Shown: positions 34,701 to 44,510, counted from the first letter of the stretch. The stretch: DNA of 64,000 nt from Apoderus coryli (GCA_911728435.2 OU452201.1:29698001-29762000), one strand, 5' to 3'. Notes: a model not told the origin generated them from the sequence alone. Made by a program: numbers and translations.

Positions 34701-37700
34701 TACCTGAAAATTACGTTCTTATTAGTTTAGATGTAGTCTCACTCTTTACAAATATACCACAACAATTAGTAATTAATAGTATTTCAAAAAGATGGAATCA
34801 CATTAAACAAAATACAAACATTCCAAAAACAGAATTTCTTAAGATTGTCAATTTTGTTTTTGATTCAACTTACTGTCAATTTAACAATATTTATTACAAA
34901 CAAATTTTTGGTACTCCAATGGGTTCAACATTATCACCCATTGTATCTCAATATATCATGGATGATCTTTTGGATATTTGTATTCCTCAACTTTCTTTTA
35001 ATCTACCTTTTATAAAAAAATATGTAGACGACATTATATGCGCAATACCTTTTAATCATAATACTGAAATATTAAACATTTTTAATAGTTACCACGAAAA
35101 AATTCAGTTCACAATTGAGGAAGAAAAAGACAGATTTGTACCGTTCTTAGATACTAAAGTACTAAGAAACCCAGAAAATCAAATCATTTTAGATTGGTAT
35201 AGGAAACCTACTAATACAGGTAGATACATAAATTATTATTCATACCACACACAAAAAATGAAAATAAATTTGGTATTAGGGTTAAAAAACAGAATTAACA
35301 AAATTTGTCATCCTCAATTCAAAGAAGAGAACTACAAAAAATTGTTTAATATTCTACTCGATAATTCATATCCACGAAAACTACTACAAAAATTATTATA
35401 TAATACACCAGAAAATCAGAATACAAATGTTCAAGTTAGAAACAATCATGATTCTAATATTAACAACGAAATTTCTTATATTTCTTTTCCAAATATAAAA
35501 TTTATAACCCCAAAAATAACTAAAATTATAAAAAAAGATCTTCCAAATTTAAAAATTGTCAGTAAGTCATCAAAAACGATTAACAATTTATATACAAAAA
35601 CTAAAGATCAAGACTCCATTTTGAAAAAATCTAACGTAGTTTATAATATACCATGTTCAGACTGTAACCAAGTATATATCGGACAAACTTCCCGAGTTTT
35701 TAAAGATAGAATTACCCAACATAAAAGTGATATTCGACTTAACAAAAAAACTTGTGCATTGGCTGAACATTGTATCAATACAAATCATTTTCCAGACTTA
35801 AATAATGTAAAAATCCTTGCCTGTGAACAAAATCAAAATAAAAGACTTTTCATTGAAATGTTTGAAACGTATAATACCGAAAATACGTTAAACAAAAAGA
35901 AAGACTCTAATGAAATCAGTAATATATATTCATATTTATTTACTATTAATAATAACACCCATGATGACAGTAATATTTCTTTTGAATCTACTTTCTAACC
36001 TAATTAAAAAACTTGACATTTCACTTAAAAAACAATTTACCACAAATTAACTAAACAAAATATTTTTGAATAAACATGTCAGTGTCAATCACAAAAAAAT
36101 TCAATTAACTCAAAAATGTTAAATGTTAATTATTATTTTGCAAAGTTTACAAAAATTTATATAATAATGTTCTTTAATTTACAATTTATATTATTTTTAC
36201 TAATGTAAAACTAACCGCGTATACTAAGGTAAACATATTTTTAATTTTATATATATTTATACTTAGCTTACTTTTATATTTGTAGCCCCGAGGAAGATAT
36301 AAAAATATATCGAAAGCTTGGCATAACGTAAAAGAGTTTTAATCAAAAATATTTGCTGATCAACCCAAGACACTAAGTTATATATATATATATATATATA
36401 TATAAATGAATTTAATAGTTCTTAGCCTTTTTGTTGTATAACAACTCTCGGAAAAAAAATTTTTTTTTGGGGTATAGGCTATAAGGTTTGATAGTGAAAC
36501 TCTTGTTTGCTATGCCAAGCTTTCGAGAATATTTATTCCCTTCATCGGGGCTAAAACAAATATGAAACAACGGTGTTATATAATGGACATTTTTGATAAC
36601 GATGAAATACACTAATCCACATCCACACATAACCACTATTGATGATACATTTTTTATATTAAGCTAACAACCAGAATTACCTTAGGTATGCTAAGATGAG
36701 TTAAATAATTTTATTGAAAGGCATCTCATTGAAACAGTACTAAGTATTGATTAATAAGTGCTTAGCACTACATTTTAACAGCAAGTGAATTATAGCTCAA
36801 TACGTGATGGATGATTTGCTGGACACTGTCTTACCAACGTTTGACTTTCAAATTCCATTTATAAAGAAATATGTTGACGATTTGATATGTAGTGTACCAT
36901 TCAATAAGACGGATGAATTGTTAAACAAATTCAACAGATATAACAGCGACATTCAATTCACCATTGAAGAGGAGACTGGTGGGTGTGTGCCATTCCTAGA
37001 CACTAAATTAGTCAGAATGCCAGACAATAGAGTTTATGTGGACTGGTACATTAAACCAACAAACTCGGGAAGGTACATCAACTACCATTCTTTTCACACG
37101 GAAAAAATGAAGATTAATTTGGTTTTAGGGCTAAAAAAGAGAATTGAGAATATCTGCCACCCCAGTTTAGTGGAAAAAAACAAAAAAACTCTGTTTCACG
37201 CGCTGCTCACAAATTCTTATCCTAAACGTTTGCTAAATAAACTTATTTATAACACAAGAAGTACTACAGTGGACATTACAGACAATTCAAACAGGATCAA
37301 TACGACTCAAACTAATCTAAACACGGACAATGCAATAAAGACATATTACCATACCATTCCCTACATTAATAATTTATCTCAAAAAATATCAAAAATTTGT
37401 AGTGATATAAAATCAATAAGAGTTGCTCAGAAATTCTCCAAAACTATAGGTAATCTATTCACATCGGTAAAGGACAAAACTGAAACTTTAAAAAAGTCTA
37501 ATGTTGTTTATAGCATTCCGTGCAGTTCCTGCAACTTGACATACATAGGACAGACTTCTCGTGTACTAAAAGACAGACAACCGTCTCATAAGAGTGACTG
37601 CAAATTACATAAAAGATCTTGCGCTCTCTCTGAGCACCACTTAGACACGGGTCATATTCCCAACTACAAAGACACAAAAACACTTCATGTAGAATCCAAC

Positions 37701-40700
37701 ACAAACAAGAGACTTTTTTTAGAAATGCTGGAAACTAATAAAGACCCAAATTGCTTGAATAAAAGAAGAGACATCGATGCTGCAAGTCTAATGTACACAT
37801 ATATTTTACATCTCAGTAACGCCAAGACTACGGACATAAATTTATCACATTCGTCAGTCTAAAATATACATCACGCAATAAAACAGTGGTGAGAGCCTGT
37901 TTTTCTAACTCTTTGAGTGGCCGAGGAGGCAGGATTGGGGTTTTGTGGGAGGGGTGACAGCCCTCCACGCGGGATTTCCTCTGGTTTCCTTTTGGTCTAC
38001 TCCAAACAACAACGTAGTATATTGTTGATTGCGGATGCTCGTCGCGAGAGGGGTGTTGCCGTGTTGCTAATACTGGTTCTCGATCCACTTATAGTAATAT
38101 TTCACCTTCGCACTCTCCCGTTATCGAATAGTGACAGTGTTCGATGACTGACGGGAGCGGCAAATGCAGCACGGAAACAAACAGCAATCTGTGAACAACT
38201 ATATATTTTGTATGTCCCTCGTAAGCCAATAAACGGTCTCTTGTCAACGACTATTCTAATATCGACTATAAAATCATTTTAAGGTAAAATTAACAAAATA
38301 ATTCTGGTTGTTAGCTTAATATAAAAAATGTCTCATCAATAGTGGTTATGTGTGGATGTGGATTATTGTATTTCATCATTATCAAAAATGTCCATTATAT
38401 AACACCGTTGTTTCATATTTGTTTTAGCCCCGATGAAGGGAATAAATATTCTCGAAAGCTTGGCATAGCAAACAAGAGTTTCACTATCAAACCTTATAGC
38501 CTATACCCCAAAAATTTTTATATATATATATATATATAAACTTTTGAACTGAGGTCATTTTTAGGATCCAGGGGTCATAAAATGAAGTACTGCATAAAAA
38601 TTTTTCAAAATTTCGGTTGTGTCGATCTCCTGAATAGTTAGATTTTTTTTAAAAATCTACTAAAATACGATAACAATCATAACAATAACAATTAGTTCCA
38701 ATGCAACGTTCAACTGCAACTTTGTAGAGGGTATTCAGCTAACCTGAATTTGTATTTAATTGAAAATAATAATTATTAAAAATAATGAAATTGCAATTTC
38801 AGCTATTTCGATCGTACAAAAAATAGTATAAGCTTCTCAAACAGTAAGTAGTTTACCGATCTCTTCCAATTGTCAACATTGTCGTCGATCGGTAAACTAC
38901 ACTTACTGTTCTCAATACTTAATAATATATAAACAATAACATAATAAATAAATACATTTTTTTCTGTGACGGGAAAAAAGTTTGACATATTTACTCTCTT
39001 GACAGGTAATAAAATGTCACTTTTTATCCCCGGGAAAAAAGTGAGTATTTTTTTCCCGGACACATAAGTAACGGTAGATATTTAATTTTAGGAAATTTTA
39101 TTACACAAAAGTTACATTTTCTTTATATATCAAAACTGGCAATAATTTGTGACGCTACTTTTGCTGCTTCTACTGACTCCGGTGAAGTGTTCCCAATTTT
39201 TAAATTAAATGACAGAATGAAATTGCCAGATATTTTATTACTGAAAGGTTTTTAAAACTTCAAATTTCACTTGGATAATTTTCTGACTTTTTTCAATATT
39301 AAATCGAAGTTTTTCCCGTCTCAGAAAAAATAGTGTATCATACATGGGAAAAAAGTTAGATTTTAGCTCTCTCGAAAATCTAGTACTTTTTTCCCTTGTA
39401 TAATAAATAACTATTTAACTTAAATTAAATAACCGCTTTTTTGAGATGATTTTGTGCCGGGAACCTTTGAGCGTAAACTCGCGATTCCAGTAAATCGTTT
39501 TTGGAAAATTCTTCCAGAATAAAAATCATGTCTATTCTTTATCCTTTGGAATAGGTTCGCATTTTTGATTAATTAAATTTAATCAAATGTCACAGGTAAA
39601 AAACTGTTTTGTCTATAAGAAAACTTTACTTTAACTTTAATTTTTCCATCATCAAATACAGGGTGGTCTACAAGAAACTAAGAGATTCAATTAAAAATTC
39701 GCTTAATATTATGAATATGTGCATTTTCCACGAAAGAGTTATCCATAGGAAAGTATTGTAACGTTTGACAGATAATTACTATATTTGGGACACCCTGTAT
39801 AGATTGACAATATTTTTAAAATGTAGCCATAAATCATTTTTATCGAATCCATAAATAAAACTTTAAGGAAATTAAACAGTTTAACCACACTATTCCGGGT
39901 CGTATGGCGTAAATGACCCTGTATATTTAAAACAAATTATTGTTTTTCTAATTTAGGATTAGTTGAATAATCAAAATTAAAGTATTGAATTAAATGACTA
40001 CCATCACATTCGCATTGACAAAAAATCTATATTAAAATCAGTTGTAATAGTTAATATGTTCATTTTTTTTTTTAAATAAATTTTCGAGCATTATTTATAC
40101 CAAAAGAAAAGAGGTCGAGTGATACATCATTTTAAAGCATTTTTTATCTGCTTTACAGCGATAGGTCACTTTTAATATATGCCCCATAATTATCGAGAAA
40201 ATTGCGTTTAAAATTCCACCAGTTGGGTAGTGTTATAAGAATATATTTTGTAATTGAGTGCTTTAACACATTGATATAGCGTTCGCTTCACATGTGGAAG
40301 GTTATGGGTTCGAATCCCAGTTCTGGCAATACTCTTGCTTTTCTAATTTTTCAATAATGTAATAGTTTATTACGTTAGTTTATTGGAAATGATGAAAATG
40401 ATACAATTATAATAATTATTAAACTTCTGTTGGGGCGACACAACCGCTTTTTTTTATCGTGTTAATCTCGATACTGTTTCTTATGTGTTTTATGTTGGTT
40501 GCCATGTGTGACAGTGCTTGAGGAAACAACAAGAATTAATTTTTCGAAATGTTACATTTTTGAAAAATTAATGTTTTTATTTAGTCCTTTGGCCTACGAC
40601 AGTCGGTTGGAAATTAAATTAAGAAGGGCAATAATAACATACAATAAACAACTTACCTTCAGGTACAGTTCCACCTGTTTTTTTCTGTTCCTCTTTTTCC

Positions 40701-40945
40701 TGAAAAATAAATATCAAAATCAGGAAATTCAAATGATACAACAAATAGGAATAAAGGATTTAAATTATATATGGACGTCAACTTCACAAAATATGTTTCC
40801 TATGCATTACCTAATATGCCTACATGTCCATTTGAGATTATTTAAATATTGCAGATTTTAGTTTTCTACTAGTAGCAGGTATTGAAAGTTAACTAACTAA
40901 ACTAAAGTACTTACGCATTGATCTTCCTCTTTGCTTGGTAGATTC
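28768..40945 (-). CDS. Host-like gene with very small exons (four seen)
   Basis: Minus-strand exons 40945-40915 (31 nt), 40699-40657 (43 nt), 28954-28872 (83 nt) and 28782-28768 (15 nt) each have consensus acceptors and donors, and their phases agree. Together they read NLPSKEEDQCEKEEQKKTGG, then TVPEEILIKKINRMDQRLD, AGLQRIEQLLQNK and KAWKQ. The protein part is acidic/basic with a short heptad-like helix (MDQRLDAGLQRIEQLL), possibly a coiled coil. First and last exons are outside what I can define. The 11.7-kb intron between the second and third exons contains the Penelope-like elements. No family recognised. The intron assignment depends on phase matching and could join two separate genes. 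Confidence 0.45.
28960..29110. repeat. Repeat with an inverted partner at 39797-39925
   Basis: The sequence ttatggattcgataaaaatg and its flanks recurs inverted at 39797-39925, next to a related CAGGGTG-ended MITE in both places. Confidence 0.6.
29616..29851. mobile_element. CAGGGTG-ended MITE
   Basis: CAGGGTGTGC at the left and ACCACCCTG at the right, TA-flanked, 236 bases. A shorter inverted relative with an internal deletion lies at 39659-39796 (shared tattatgaatatgtgcatttt). Confidence 0.6.
29860..31060. other. Intronic sequence with small hairpins
   Basis: cttaccgttcagagaacggtaag (30110) and ccactgacactgggtgtcag (30431) are short palindromes. The tail tttgtggaggtgacgttggt near 30490 resembles the end of Penelope-like terminal segments. 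No gene seen. Confidence 0.4.
31079..31250 (-). mobile_element. Penelope-like terminal fragment with hammerhead-like motif
   Basis: At 31139-31178 the minus strand reads CTGAAGA, stem GGAA/TTCC, GAAA, GCTTGG. It shares the AAGCTTGG block with the elements at 31741 and 36284. No coding sequence attached. Confidence 0.55.
31650..34305 (-). mobile_element. Penelope-like element, minus copy
   Basis: Runs from a 3' terminal segment (hammerhead-like motif at 31741-31776, core CCGAGGA) through the ORF to a 5' truncation at 34305, where the plus copy begins. Sequence 31680-33755 is the near-perfect reverse complement of 34306-36380; the 550 bases 33756-34305 are present only in this copy. Confidence 0.88.
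32063..34357 (-). CDS. Penelope-type reverse transcriptase with GIY-YIG endonuclease
   Basis: The open frame is 764 codons. The first two dozen residues come from the neighbouring inverted copy, so the true element coding begins near 34305 and the family N-terminus is cut. RT blocks: TRADKGNVTVIM, FYGLPKIHKPTLSLRPIISS, ISLDVVSLFTNIP, IFGTPMGSTLSPI, the catalytic KKYVDD, and PFLDTKV. Near the C-terminus lies the GIY-YIG endonuclease: VVYNIPCSDCNQVYIGQTSR, with the Cys pair and FKDRITQHK. Such proteins make cDNA at telomeres or at nicked target DNA. No stop or frameshift, so insertion or gene conversion is recent. Confidence 0.92.
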   Translation of the reverse strand: MLVSHCVVHFFCHNNSNKILNLELQFTHKTLRNLERFQIQTNTLLENTLPNNILQNFKFKQNKINENFFKKIKLKNIQKIETLKHIQKSKQIKTNSNWIKNLSNVEIPQDIINFLALGHKFTLEPNKKDVSLKYLLSNIENLIQNVPNKLKNIYRAKFTNIITNFYKTPIKYNYIDVMFQKTKKFLINHPDLIVTRADKGNVTVIMTKEMYNTMANEHLSNENYYKILRTDPTSTFQQKANKIVSNLKTKKYIDNNTAKKLTIYNQTSPKFYGLPKIHKPTLSLRPIISSINAPNSKLTQLITDILTISYDPNNIYFTKDSFDFAHFIKDKLLPENYVLISLDVVSLFTNIPQQLVINSISKRWNHIKQNTNIPKTEFLKIVNFVFDSTYCQFNNIYYKQIFGTPMGSTLSPIVSQYIMDDLLDICIPQLSFNLPFIKKYVDDIICAIPFNHNTEILNIFNSYHEKIQFTIEEEKDRFVPFLDTKVLRNPENQIILDWYRKPTNTGRYINYYSYHTQKMKINLVLGLKNRINKICHPQFKEENYKKLFNILLDNSYPRKLLQKLLYNTPENQNTNVQVRNNHDSNINNEISYISFPNIKFITPKITKIIKKDLPNLKIVSKSSKTINNLYTKTKDQDSILKKSNVVYNIPCSDCNQVYIGQTSRVFKDRITQHKSDIRLNKKTCALAEHCINTNHFPDLNNVKILACEQNQNKRLFIEMFETYNTENTLNKKKDSNEISNIYSYLFTINNNTHDDSNISFESTF
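34319..35998 (+). CDS. Penelope-type reverse transcriptase with GIY-YIG endonuclease, 5'-truncated
   Basis: 559 codons, starting with MTKEMYNTMANEHLS and identical in translation to the corresponding part of the minus copy. It lacks the N-terminal domain and the first RT block (TRADKGN), but keeps the LDVVSLF block, KKYVDD and the GIY-YIG domain. The start Met is internal to the family protein, so it is unlikely to be a functional start. Head-to-head with the minus copy, with a 550-base unique spacer. Confidence 0.9.
   Translation: MTKEMYNTMANEHLSNENYYKILRTDPTSTFQQKANKIVSNLKTKKYIDNNTAKKLTIYNQTSPKFYGLPKIHKPTLSLRPIISSINAPNSKLTQLITDILTISYDPNNIYFTKDSFDFAHFIKDKLLPENYVLISLDVVSLFTNIPQQLVINSISKRWNHIKQNTNIPKTEFLKIVNFVFDSTYCQFNNIYYKQIFGTPMGSTLSPIVSQYIMDDLLDICIPQLSFNLPFIKKYVDDIICAIPFNHNTEILNIFNSYHEKIQFTIEEEKDRFVPFLDTKVLRNPENQIILDWYRKPTNTGRYINYYSYHTQKMKINLVLGLKNRINKICHPQFKEENYKKLFNILLDNSYPRKLLQKLLYNTPENQNTNVQVRNNHDSNINNEISYISFPNIKFITPKITKIIKKDLPNLKIVSKSSKTINNLYTKTKDQDSILKKSNVVYNIPCSDCNQVYIGQTSRVFKDRITQHKSDIRLNKKTCALAEHCINTNHFPDLNNVKILACEQNQNKRLFIEMFETYNTENTLNKKKDSNEISNIYSYLFTINNNTHDDSNISFESTF
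36284..36325 (+). ncRNA. Hammerhead-like motif, variant core
   Basis: CCGAGGA in place of CTGANGA, stem II GATAT/ATATC, GAAA, then AAGCTTGGC. The T to C change at the second core base would be expected to weaken cleavage. A matching copy is at 31741-31776 (minus). Confidence 0.45.
36790..37862 (+). pseudogene. Penelope-type RT-GIY-YIG, C-terminal half
   Basis: The frame enters at IAQYVMDDLLDTVLP and contains IPFIKKYVDDLICS (catalytic), VPFLDTKL, WYIKPTNSGRYINY and the GIY-YIG region VVYSIPCSSCNLTYIGQTSR. It corresponds to the last 350 residues of the 764-codon protein but is clearly a different family (roughly half the residues agree by eye). The first Met is an internal one. RT blocks 1-4 are missing, so it cannot act as a complete enzyme. 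Codon use is less AT-biased than in the neighbour. Confidence 0.85.
37885..38275 (+). other. GC-rich segment with LTR-like 3' signals
   Basis: Noticeably richer in G and C than the surroundings. It includes gccaataaacggtctcttgt near 38225, reminiscent of the poly(A) region of an insect LTR. It may be a solo LTR or simply 3' sequence of the Penelope family. No clear TG..CA borders or target duplication were found. Confidence 0.3.
38839..38912. repeat. Imperfect hairpin
   Basis: aacagtaagtagtttaccga and its complement (with two extra bases) are separated by about 24 bases. No TA ends or ORF. Confidence 0.5.
38920..39650. other. Intronic sequence with repeated gggaaaaaag words
   Basis: gggaaaaaagt or its complement occurs at least six times between 38972 and 39410. 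No gene or element border recognised. Confidence 0.4.
39659..39925. mobile_element. CAGGGTG-ended MITE relics
   Basis: CAGGGTGGTC (39659) to CACCCTG (39796), then a second unit ending in GACCCTG (39921). Inverted relative of 28960-29110 plus 29616-29851. Confidence 0.55.
40250..40330 (+). pseudogene. tRNA-Val-like sequence (tRNA pseudogene or SINE head)
   Basis: The T arm with a consensus Pol III B box (GGTTCGAATCC, stem tggg/ccca) and an anticodon arm ttcgcttcacatgtgga with CAC, as in tRNA-Val, are clear; an A-box-like tgatatagcg precedes. The acceptor 5' strand does not pair with tctggca, so this is not an intact tRNA. T runs follow. Confidence 0.55.
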
Positions 40946-41049
40946 CTGAAATAAGATTATTGCTTTTAATGAAATTGATAAATATTAAGGTCCGAATATT
41001 AATTGAACATTACTAGCAAACGGTTCAAGATACAATCTAAAATAACCGC

Positions 41050-41400
41050 CAACAATTTAGATACAGGGTAATTCAAAAATTTTAATATTTTCAGTATATA
41101 CAGCGGTGTTTTTTTTGGGCGTTGTAGTTGTATATACATTATGACCACAGTTCACTTTTGAATGTGTTATTTATTATGTACAGGCTTTTAAGTAATTTAG
41201 TTGTATACAGGGTAATCCTAATTCACTTTTAAGTGAATTATTTATCATTTTCAAAAAAATATATACAGGGTGATGCAAAAAATATATTAATTTTACCACA
41301 CGTATTTTTTTAGAGCGAAACGAAAACGTTAGAAACTTTGAATTTTTTTTTAGTTTGTTAGAATGGTTTCATACATTTTTTTATACAGGGTGAAATCATT
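41050..41400. repeat. Series of CAGGGT mariner-type ends
   Basis: CAGGGTAATTC, CAGGGTAATCC, CAGGGTGATGC and CAGGGTGAAATC, each after TA, occur within 330 bases. They look like termini of several small nested insertions. No coding sequence. Confidence 0.5.
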
Positions 41401-41435
41401 TTTACGAAAAATTATTTATTATAAATGAAATTAAT

Positions 41436-42035
41436 TTCGTGGCACAGCGGACTAAAATGTTGGTTTTACCTACACAAGGAATTTTGTTTAATTTAGCAGG
41501 GCCCCAGTCTAATTCAATAGAATCAGACCGAGGCATGGGTCGACAGATACTGACGAATTCGTTTCGCTCTTGTTATGAGCTCGTCAGAGTACCATAGTCG
41601 TTGCCCATCGACAAATATCGGCCTGCATTTAAGCACAATAGGATACACAACAGTAGACACATGTAAACACATATCATCTACATGTACATAGTAATGCATA
41701 TCCTATACCATGCAGAGGCCGAACAAACTCAATGTATAGGTAAAACCAGTCGTATAAATAGAAATAAATATAAATAAAAATAGTATGAACACAAAACGCT
41801 AGCAGGAGACCAATTTATCCTTCTGCCAGCATCTCCCAATGCTCGGACGGTGGTCTCCAAGCGTTCTGCCGTCGATGTTTAATGCCAAATAATGAAAAAT
41901 TAAAAGGATTTCATGTCCGTAAATATAATAAATAAATATAATATGTGTAGGTAAAACCAACATTTTAGTCCGCTGTGCCACGAAATTATTTTCATTTATT
42001 ATATTTACGGACATGAAATCCTTTTAATTATTTAT
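41436..42035. mobile_element. Inverted-repeat element carrying a hammerhead
   Basis: 41436-41478 (cgtggcacagcggactaaaa) is repeated in reverse at 41950-41993, and aaggatttcatgtccgtaaa at about 41906 is reversed at 42000-42025. The GC-richer interior (41500-41720) holds a canonical hammerhead on the minus strand. Confidence 0.6.
41547..41594 (-). ncRNA. Hammerhead ribozyme, canonical core
   Basis: Minus strand: TACT-CTGACGA, stem II GCTC/GAGC with a seven-base loop, GAAAC, stem III ACGAA/TTCGT, cleavage triplet GTC, then AGTA pairing with TACT (stem I). All three stems and every core base fit the hammerhead consensus. It is the best ribozyme candidate in the window. Confidence 0.8.
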
Positions 42036-42489
42036 TATATGACTAAGAGAAATCAAATTTTACTGTCAAAATTAATATAGTATGAGATCAGTTTATAAAA
42101 ATATAAACATAAAATAATAACTTGAATTTTTCCCCTTATATTAAAAGCACGTTTTTAGCAATTCTTCAGAGTGAAACCTAAAATATTAACAACTTTGACA
42201 TTTTCAGGATAACCCCATACAATTTAGATACAGGCTAATTCAAAAATGCTTTTAAAACTTTTAAATTTTCCTAAAATTTGCAGATACAATCATGAATAAA
42301 CATTAGATCATAAGGAGCGTATACAAGGTGTCCGAAATTTATTGCCTTATTATTAAGAGCACGTTTTTTAGCAATGATTCTTCAGAGTGAAACGTAAAAA
42401 TATTAGCAACTGTTACACTTTCAGAATAACCGCCTATAATTTAGACACAGGGTAACTCAATAGTGTTTCCATTTATTTTCAAGATTTTA

Positions 42490-43965
42490 GATAAACTGTT
42501 TGATTTTTAGCTCTCACTATCATATAATATGTAATATATATATAGAGACTATTAGTTTCATGAATTTTGTTTTTAATTTCACCGGAAATACTTGTTTTTG
42601 GTCATTTTATACATAAATAAGTAGATTTAAAAAAATGTCCACGAAAACGCAAAAACCACTTATGAGATTTTAACCAAATTCGGTAGAAAAATATTATTGG
42701 ATATAGCAAGGAGCTGATTAGATTTTGGGAAACATTGAGCGTAGGCAAGGGGTTTAAAAGAGGGTTCAAAAATTAAAAAAATCATAGTTCTTAAAGTAAT
42801 AATACTGCATAATTTTTTACGCATTTAATTGAATATAACCTAAAATATTGAACATAAAATATATATTAGACCACATTGAATATTGTAATATGGAATAATT
42901 TTTCATAGGTGTGATATAATATAACCTAAAAAAAATTCCATAAAAAAATTGGTTCGCACAGCCGTTCAAAAATAGTCTGAAAAAAGGGTCAAAAACGAAA
43001 AAAAAAATGTTTCCCAAATATACAGAAAAATTGGCTAATTATATATAGCTTTGATATAAGATAACCTACAAAATGCAGCATAAAATTTTTATTTACATAG
43101 GCGTTCGTAAATAGTAGAAAAGGGGGTTAAATAATTAAATAAAAACTTTTTAAAATGTAAATTTTTTTATATTTAACTAGTTGAATTGGTGTTAAAAATG
43201 CACTACAAAAATTAATGTACCATAGGCGTCCGTGAAAGTCCTATAAAAGGGTCAGAAAAAATTTGTATCCGTGATAACTCAAAATCCACTTAACGAATTT
43301 TAACCACATTTGGTACGAAAATACTACAGGATATTTATAGGTGGTAATTAACATTGAGCGTAGGCAAGAGGTTTAAAAGAGGGTTCAAAAATAAATAAAT
43401 ATTGAATATTTTTTTGTGCGTTTAATTGAATATAACCTAAAATATTTAACATAAACAATTACAATTATCAAAGCTATACATAACTAATATATATTTCTGC
43501 TATGTTTGAGAAATACGATTTTTTAAAATCTTTTTCACCCCATTTTACACTATTTTCGAACAACAATATGGTCTAATATTTTATGTTCAATATTTTAGGT
43601 TATATTCAATTAAATGCGTAAAAAATTATGCAATATTTCGGATAAGTTTAAGATCTATGAATTTTTTAATTTTTGAACCCTCTTTTAAACCCATTGCCTA
43701 CGCTCAATGTTTCCCAAAATCAGCTCCTTGCCATGTCCAATAGTATTTTTGTTCCAAATTTGGTTAAAATCTGTTAAGTGATTTTTGCGTTTTCGTGGAT
43801 ACAGACAGACATTGTTTTAAAACTACTTATTTACATATAAAATGACCAAAAAAAAGTATTCTCGGTGAAATTAAAAAAAAAATGTTCATGAAACAGTCTC
43901 CATATATATATATATTACATAATATATGATATGGAGAGCTAAAAATATATATAAATTTTAGATAA
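42490..43965. repeat. Foldback repeat, about 1.47 kb
   Basis: 42490-42790 (ccacgaaaacgcaaaaacca, cattgagcgtaggcaagggg) returns reversed at 43660-43965. The middle repeats the same blocks again (43340-43410) in direct order and has its own inverted arms around 42830-43620. No ORF. Confidence 0.7.
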
Positions 43966-44064
43966 ATGACAAAAAGGTCATAAAATTATTTCTTTTACAC
44001 TTAAATATGGAGAGCTATTCGTGCCTCGAGGGCAAACAACAGTTTATTAAGATTACGGAATAAC

Positions 44065-44510
44065 TGAGGCCTCTGAAATTTTTTATAAAAAAATTAAATT
44101 TATGTTTGCCAATGTTGACAGTGTTGAATCATATATTGATGATTTTTTGGTTTCTGGTAAAACAATCTCGATTACAAATACTATTAGAATAGTAGGTACC
44201 AATAAACCAAGAAATATATTTAAAATTAAATTTAAATACCTAAATGTAAATTTGGAACAAATAGTTTAACTTGTGTTGTGTGTATATATATAGAACCAAG
44301 TGAAGATAAGGTTTTAGCGATAAATAATAAAACCAGTACTTCAATCTTATGATTATAAAAAATGTTTAAAAATTTCTGTGGACTCTTCGAGTAATGCAAT
44401 TGGTGCTGTACCTATACTACTTCAAGATAATTTATCTGTTTATTATGATTCAAAATCATTAACATCATCTCAAAGAAATTATGCAGACGCCAATCTGAAA
44501 AAGAAATAAA
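44065..44510 (+). pseudogene. Ty3/gypsy reverse transcriptase and RNase H remnants
   Basis: An RT piece (EASEIFYKKIKFMFANV, then SVESYIDDFLVSGKT, with YIDD at the active site) is followed after a gap by KPVLQSYDYKKCLKISVDSS, SNAIGAVPILLQDN and SLTSSQRNYAD, the start of a Ty3/gypsy RNase H. The two pieces are separated by unrelated AT-rich sequence, and frames change. It is a short decayed relic. No gag, integrase or LTR is seen. The flanking word gtgcctcgagggcaaacaac also occurs inverted near 8640. Confidence 0.7.

Larger units (their letters stand above)
34306..36380 (+). mobile_element. Penelope-like element, plus copy
   Basis: Mirror image of the minus copy, 5'-truncated inside RT block 1 at the shared word tgttactgttattatg. 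Ends 3' with the same terminal segment and hammerhead-like motif (36284-36325) and then a TA repeat where the copies diverge. Confidence 0.88.
36417..38535 (+). mobile_element. Second Penelope-like family, inverted terminal segments
   Basis: 36417-36680 (minus sense) and 38300-38535 (plus sense) are inverted copies (gccaagctttcgagaatatt; ggttatgtgtggatgtggat). Between them lies a 5'-truncated RT-endonuclease ORF. This is a known Penelope arrangement. Hammerhead-like cores with CCGATGA are at 36513-36554 (minus) and 38425-38468 (plus). A GC-rich stretch lies between the ORF and the right segment. Confidence 0.8.

Noticed and set aside
34319..35998. Independent functional start for the plus Penelope ORF
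   Set aside because: The Met is internal to the family protein and the first RT block is missing.
37885..38275. Confirmed solo LTR
   Set aside because: No TG..CA borders or flanking duplication could be fixed; kept only as a GC-rich segment.
40250..40330. Functional tRNA-Val gene
   Set aside because: The 5' acceptor strand does not pair with the 3' strand and the D arm is poor.
40499..40861. 120-codon plus ORF
   Set aside because: Overlaps a well-bounded minus-strand exon (40657-40699); composition is AT-driven with no recognisable domain.
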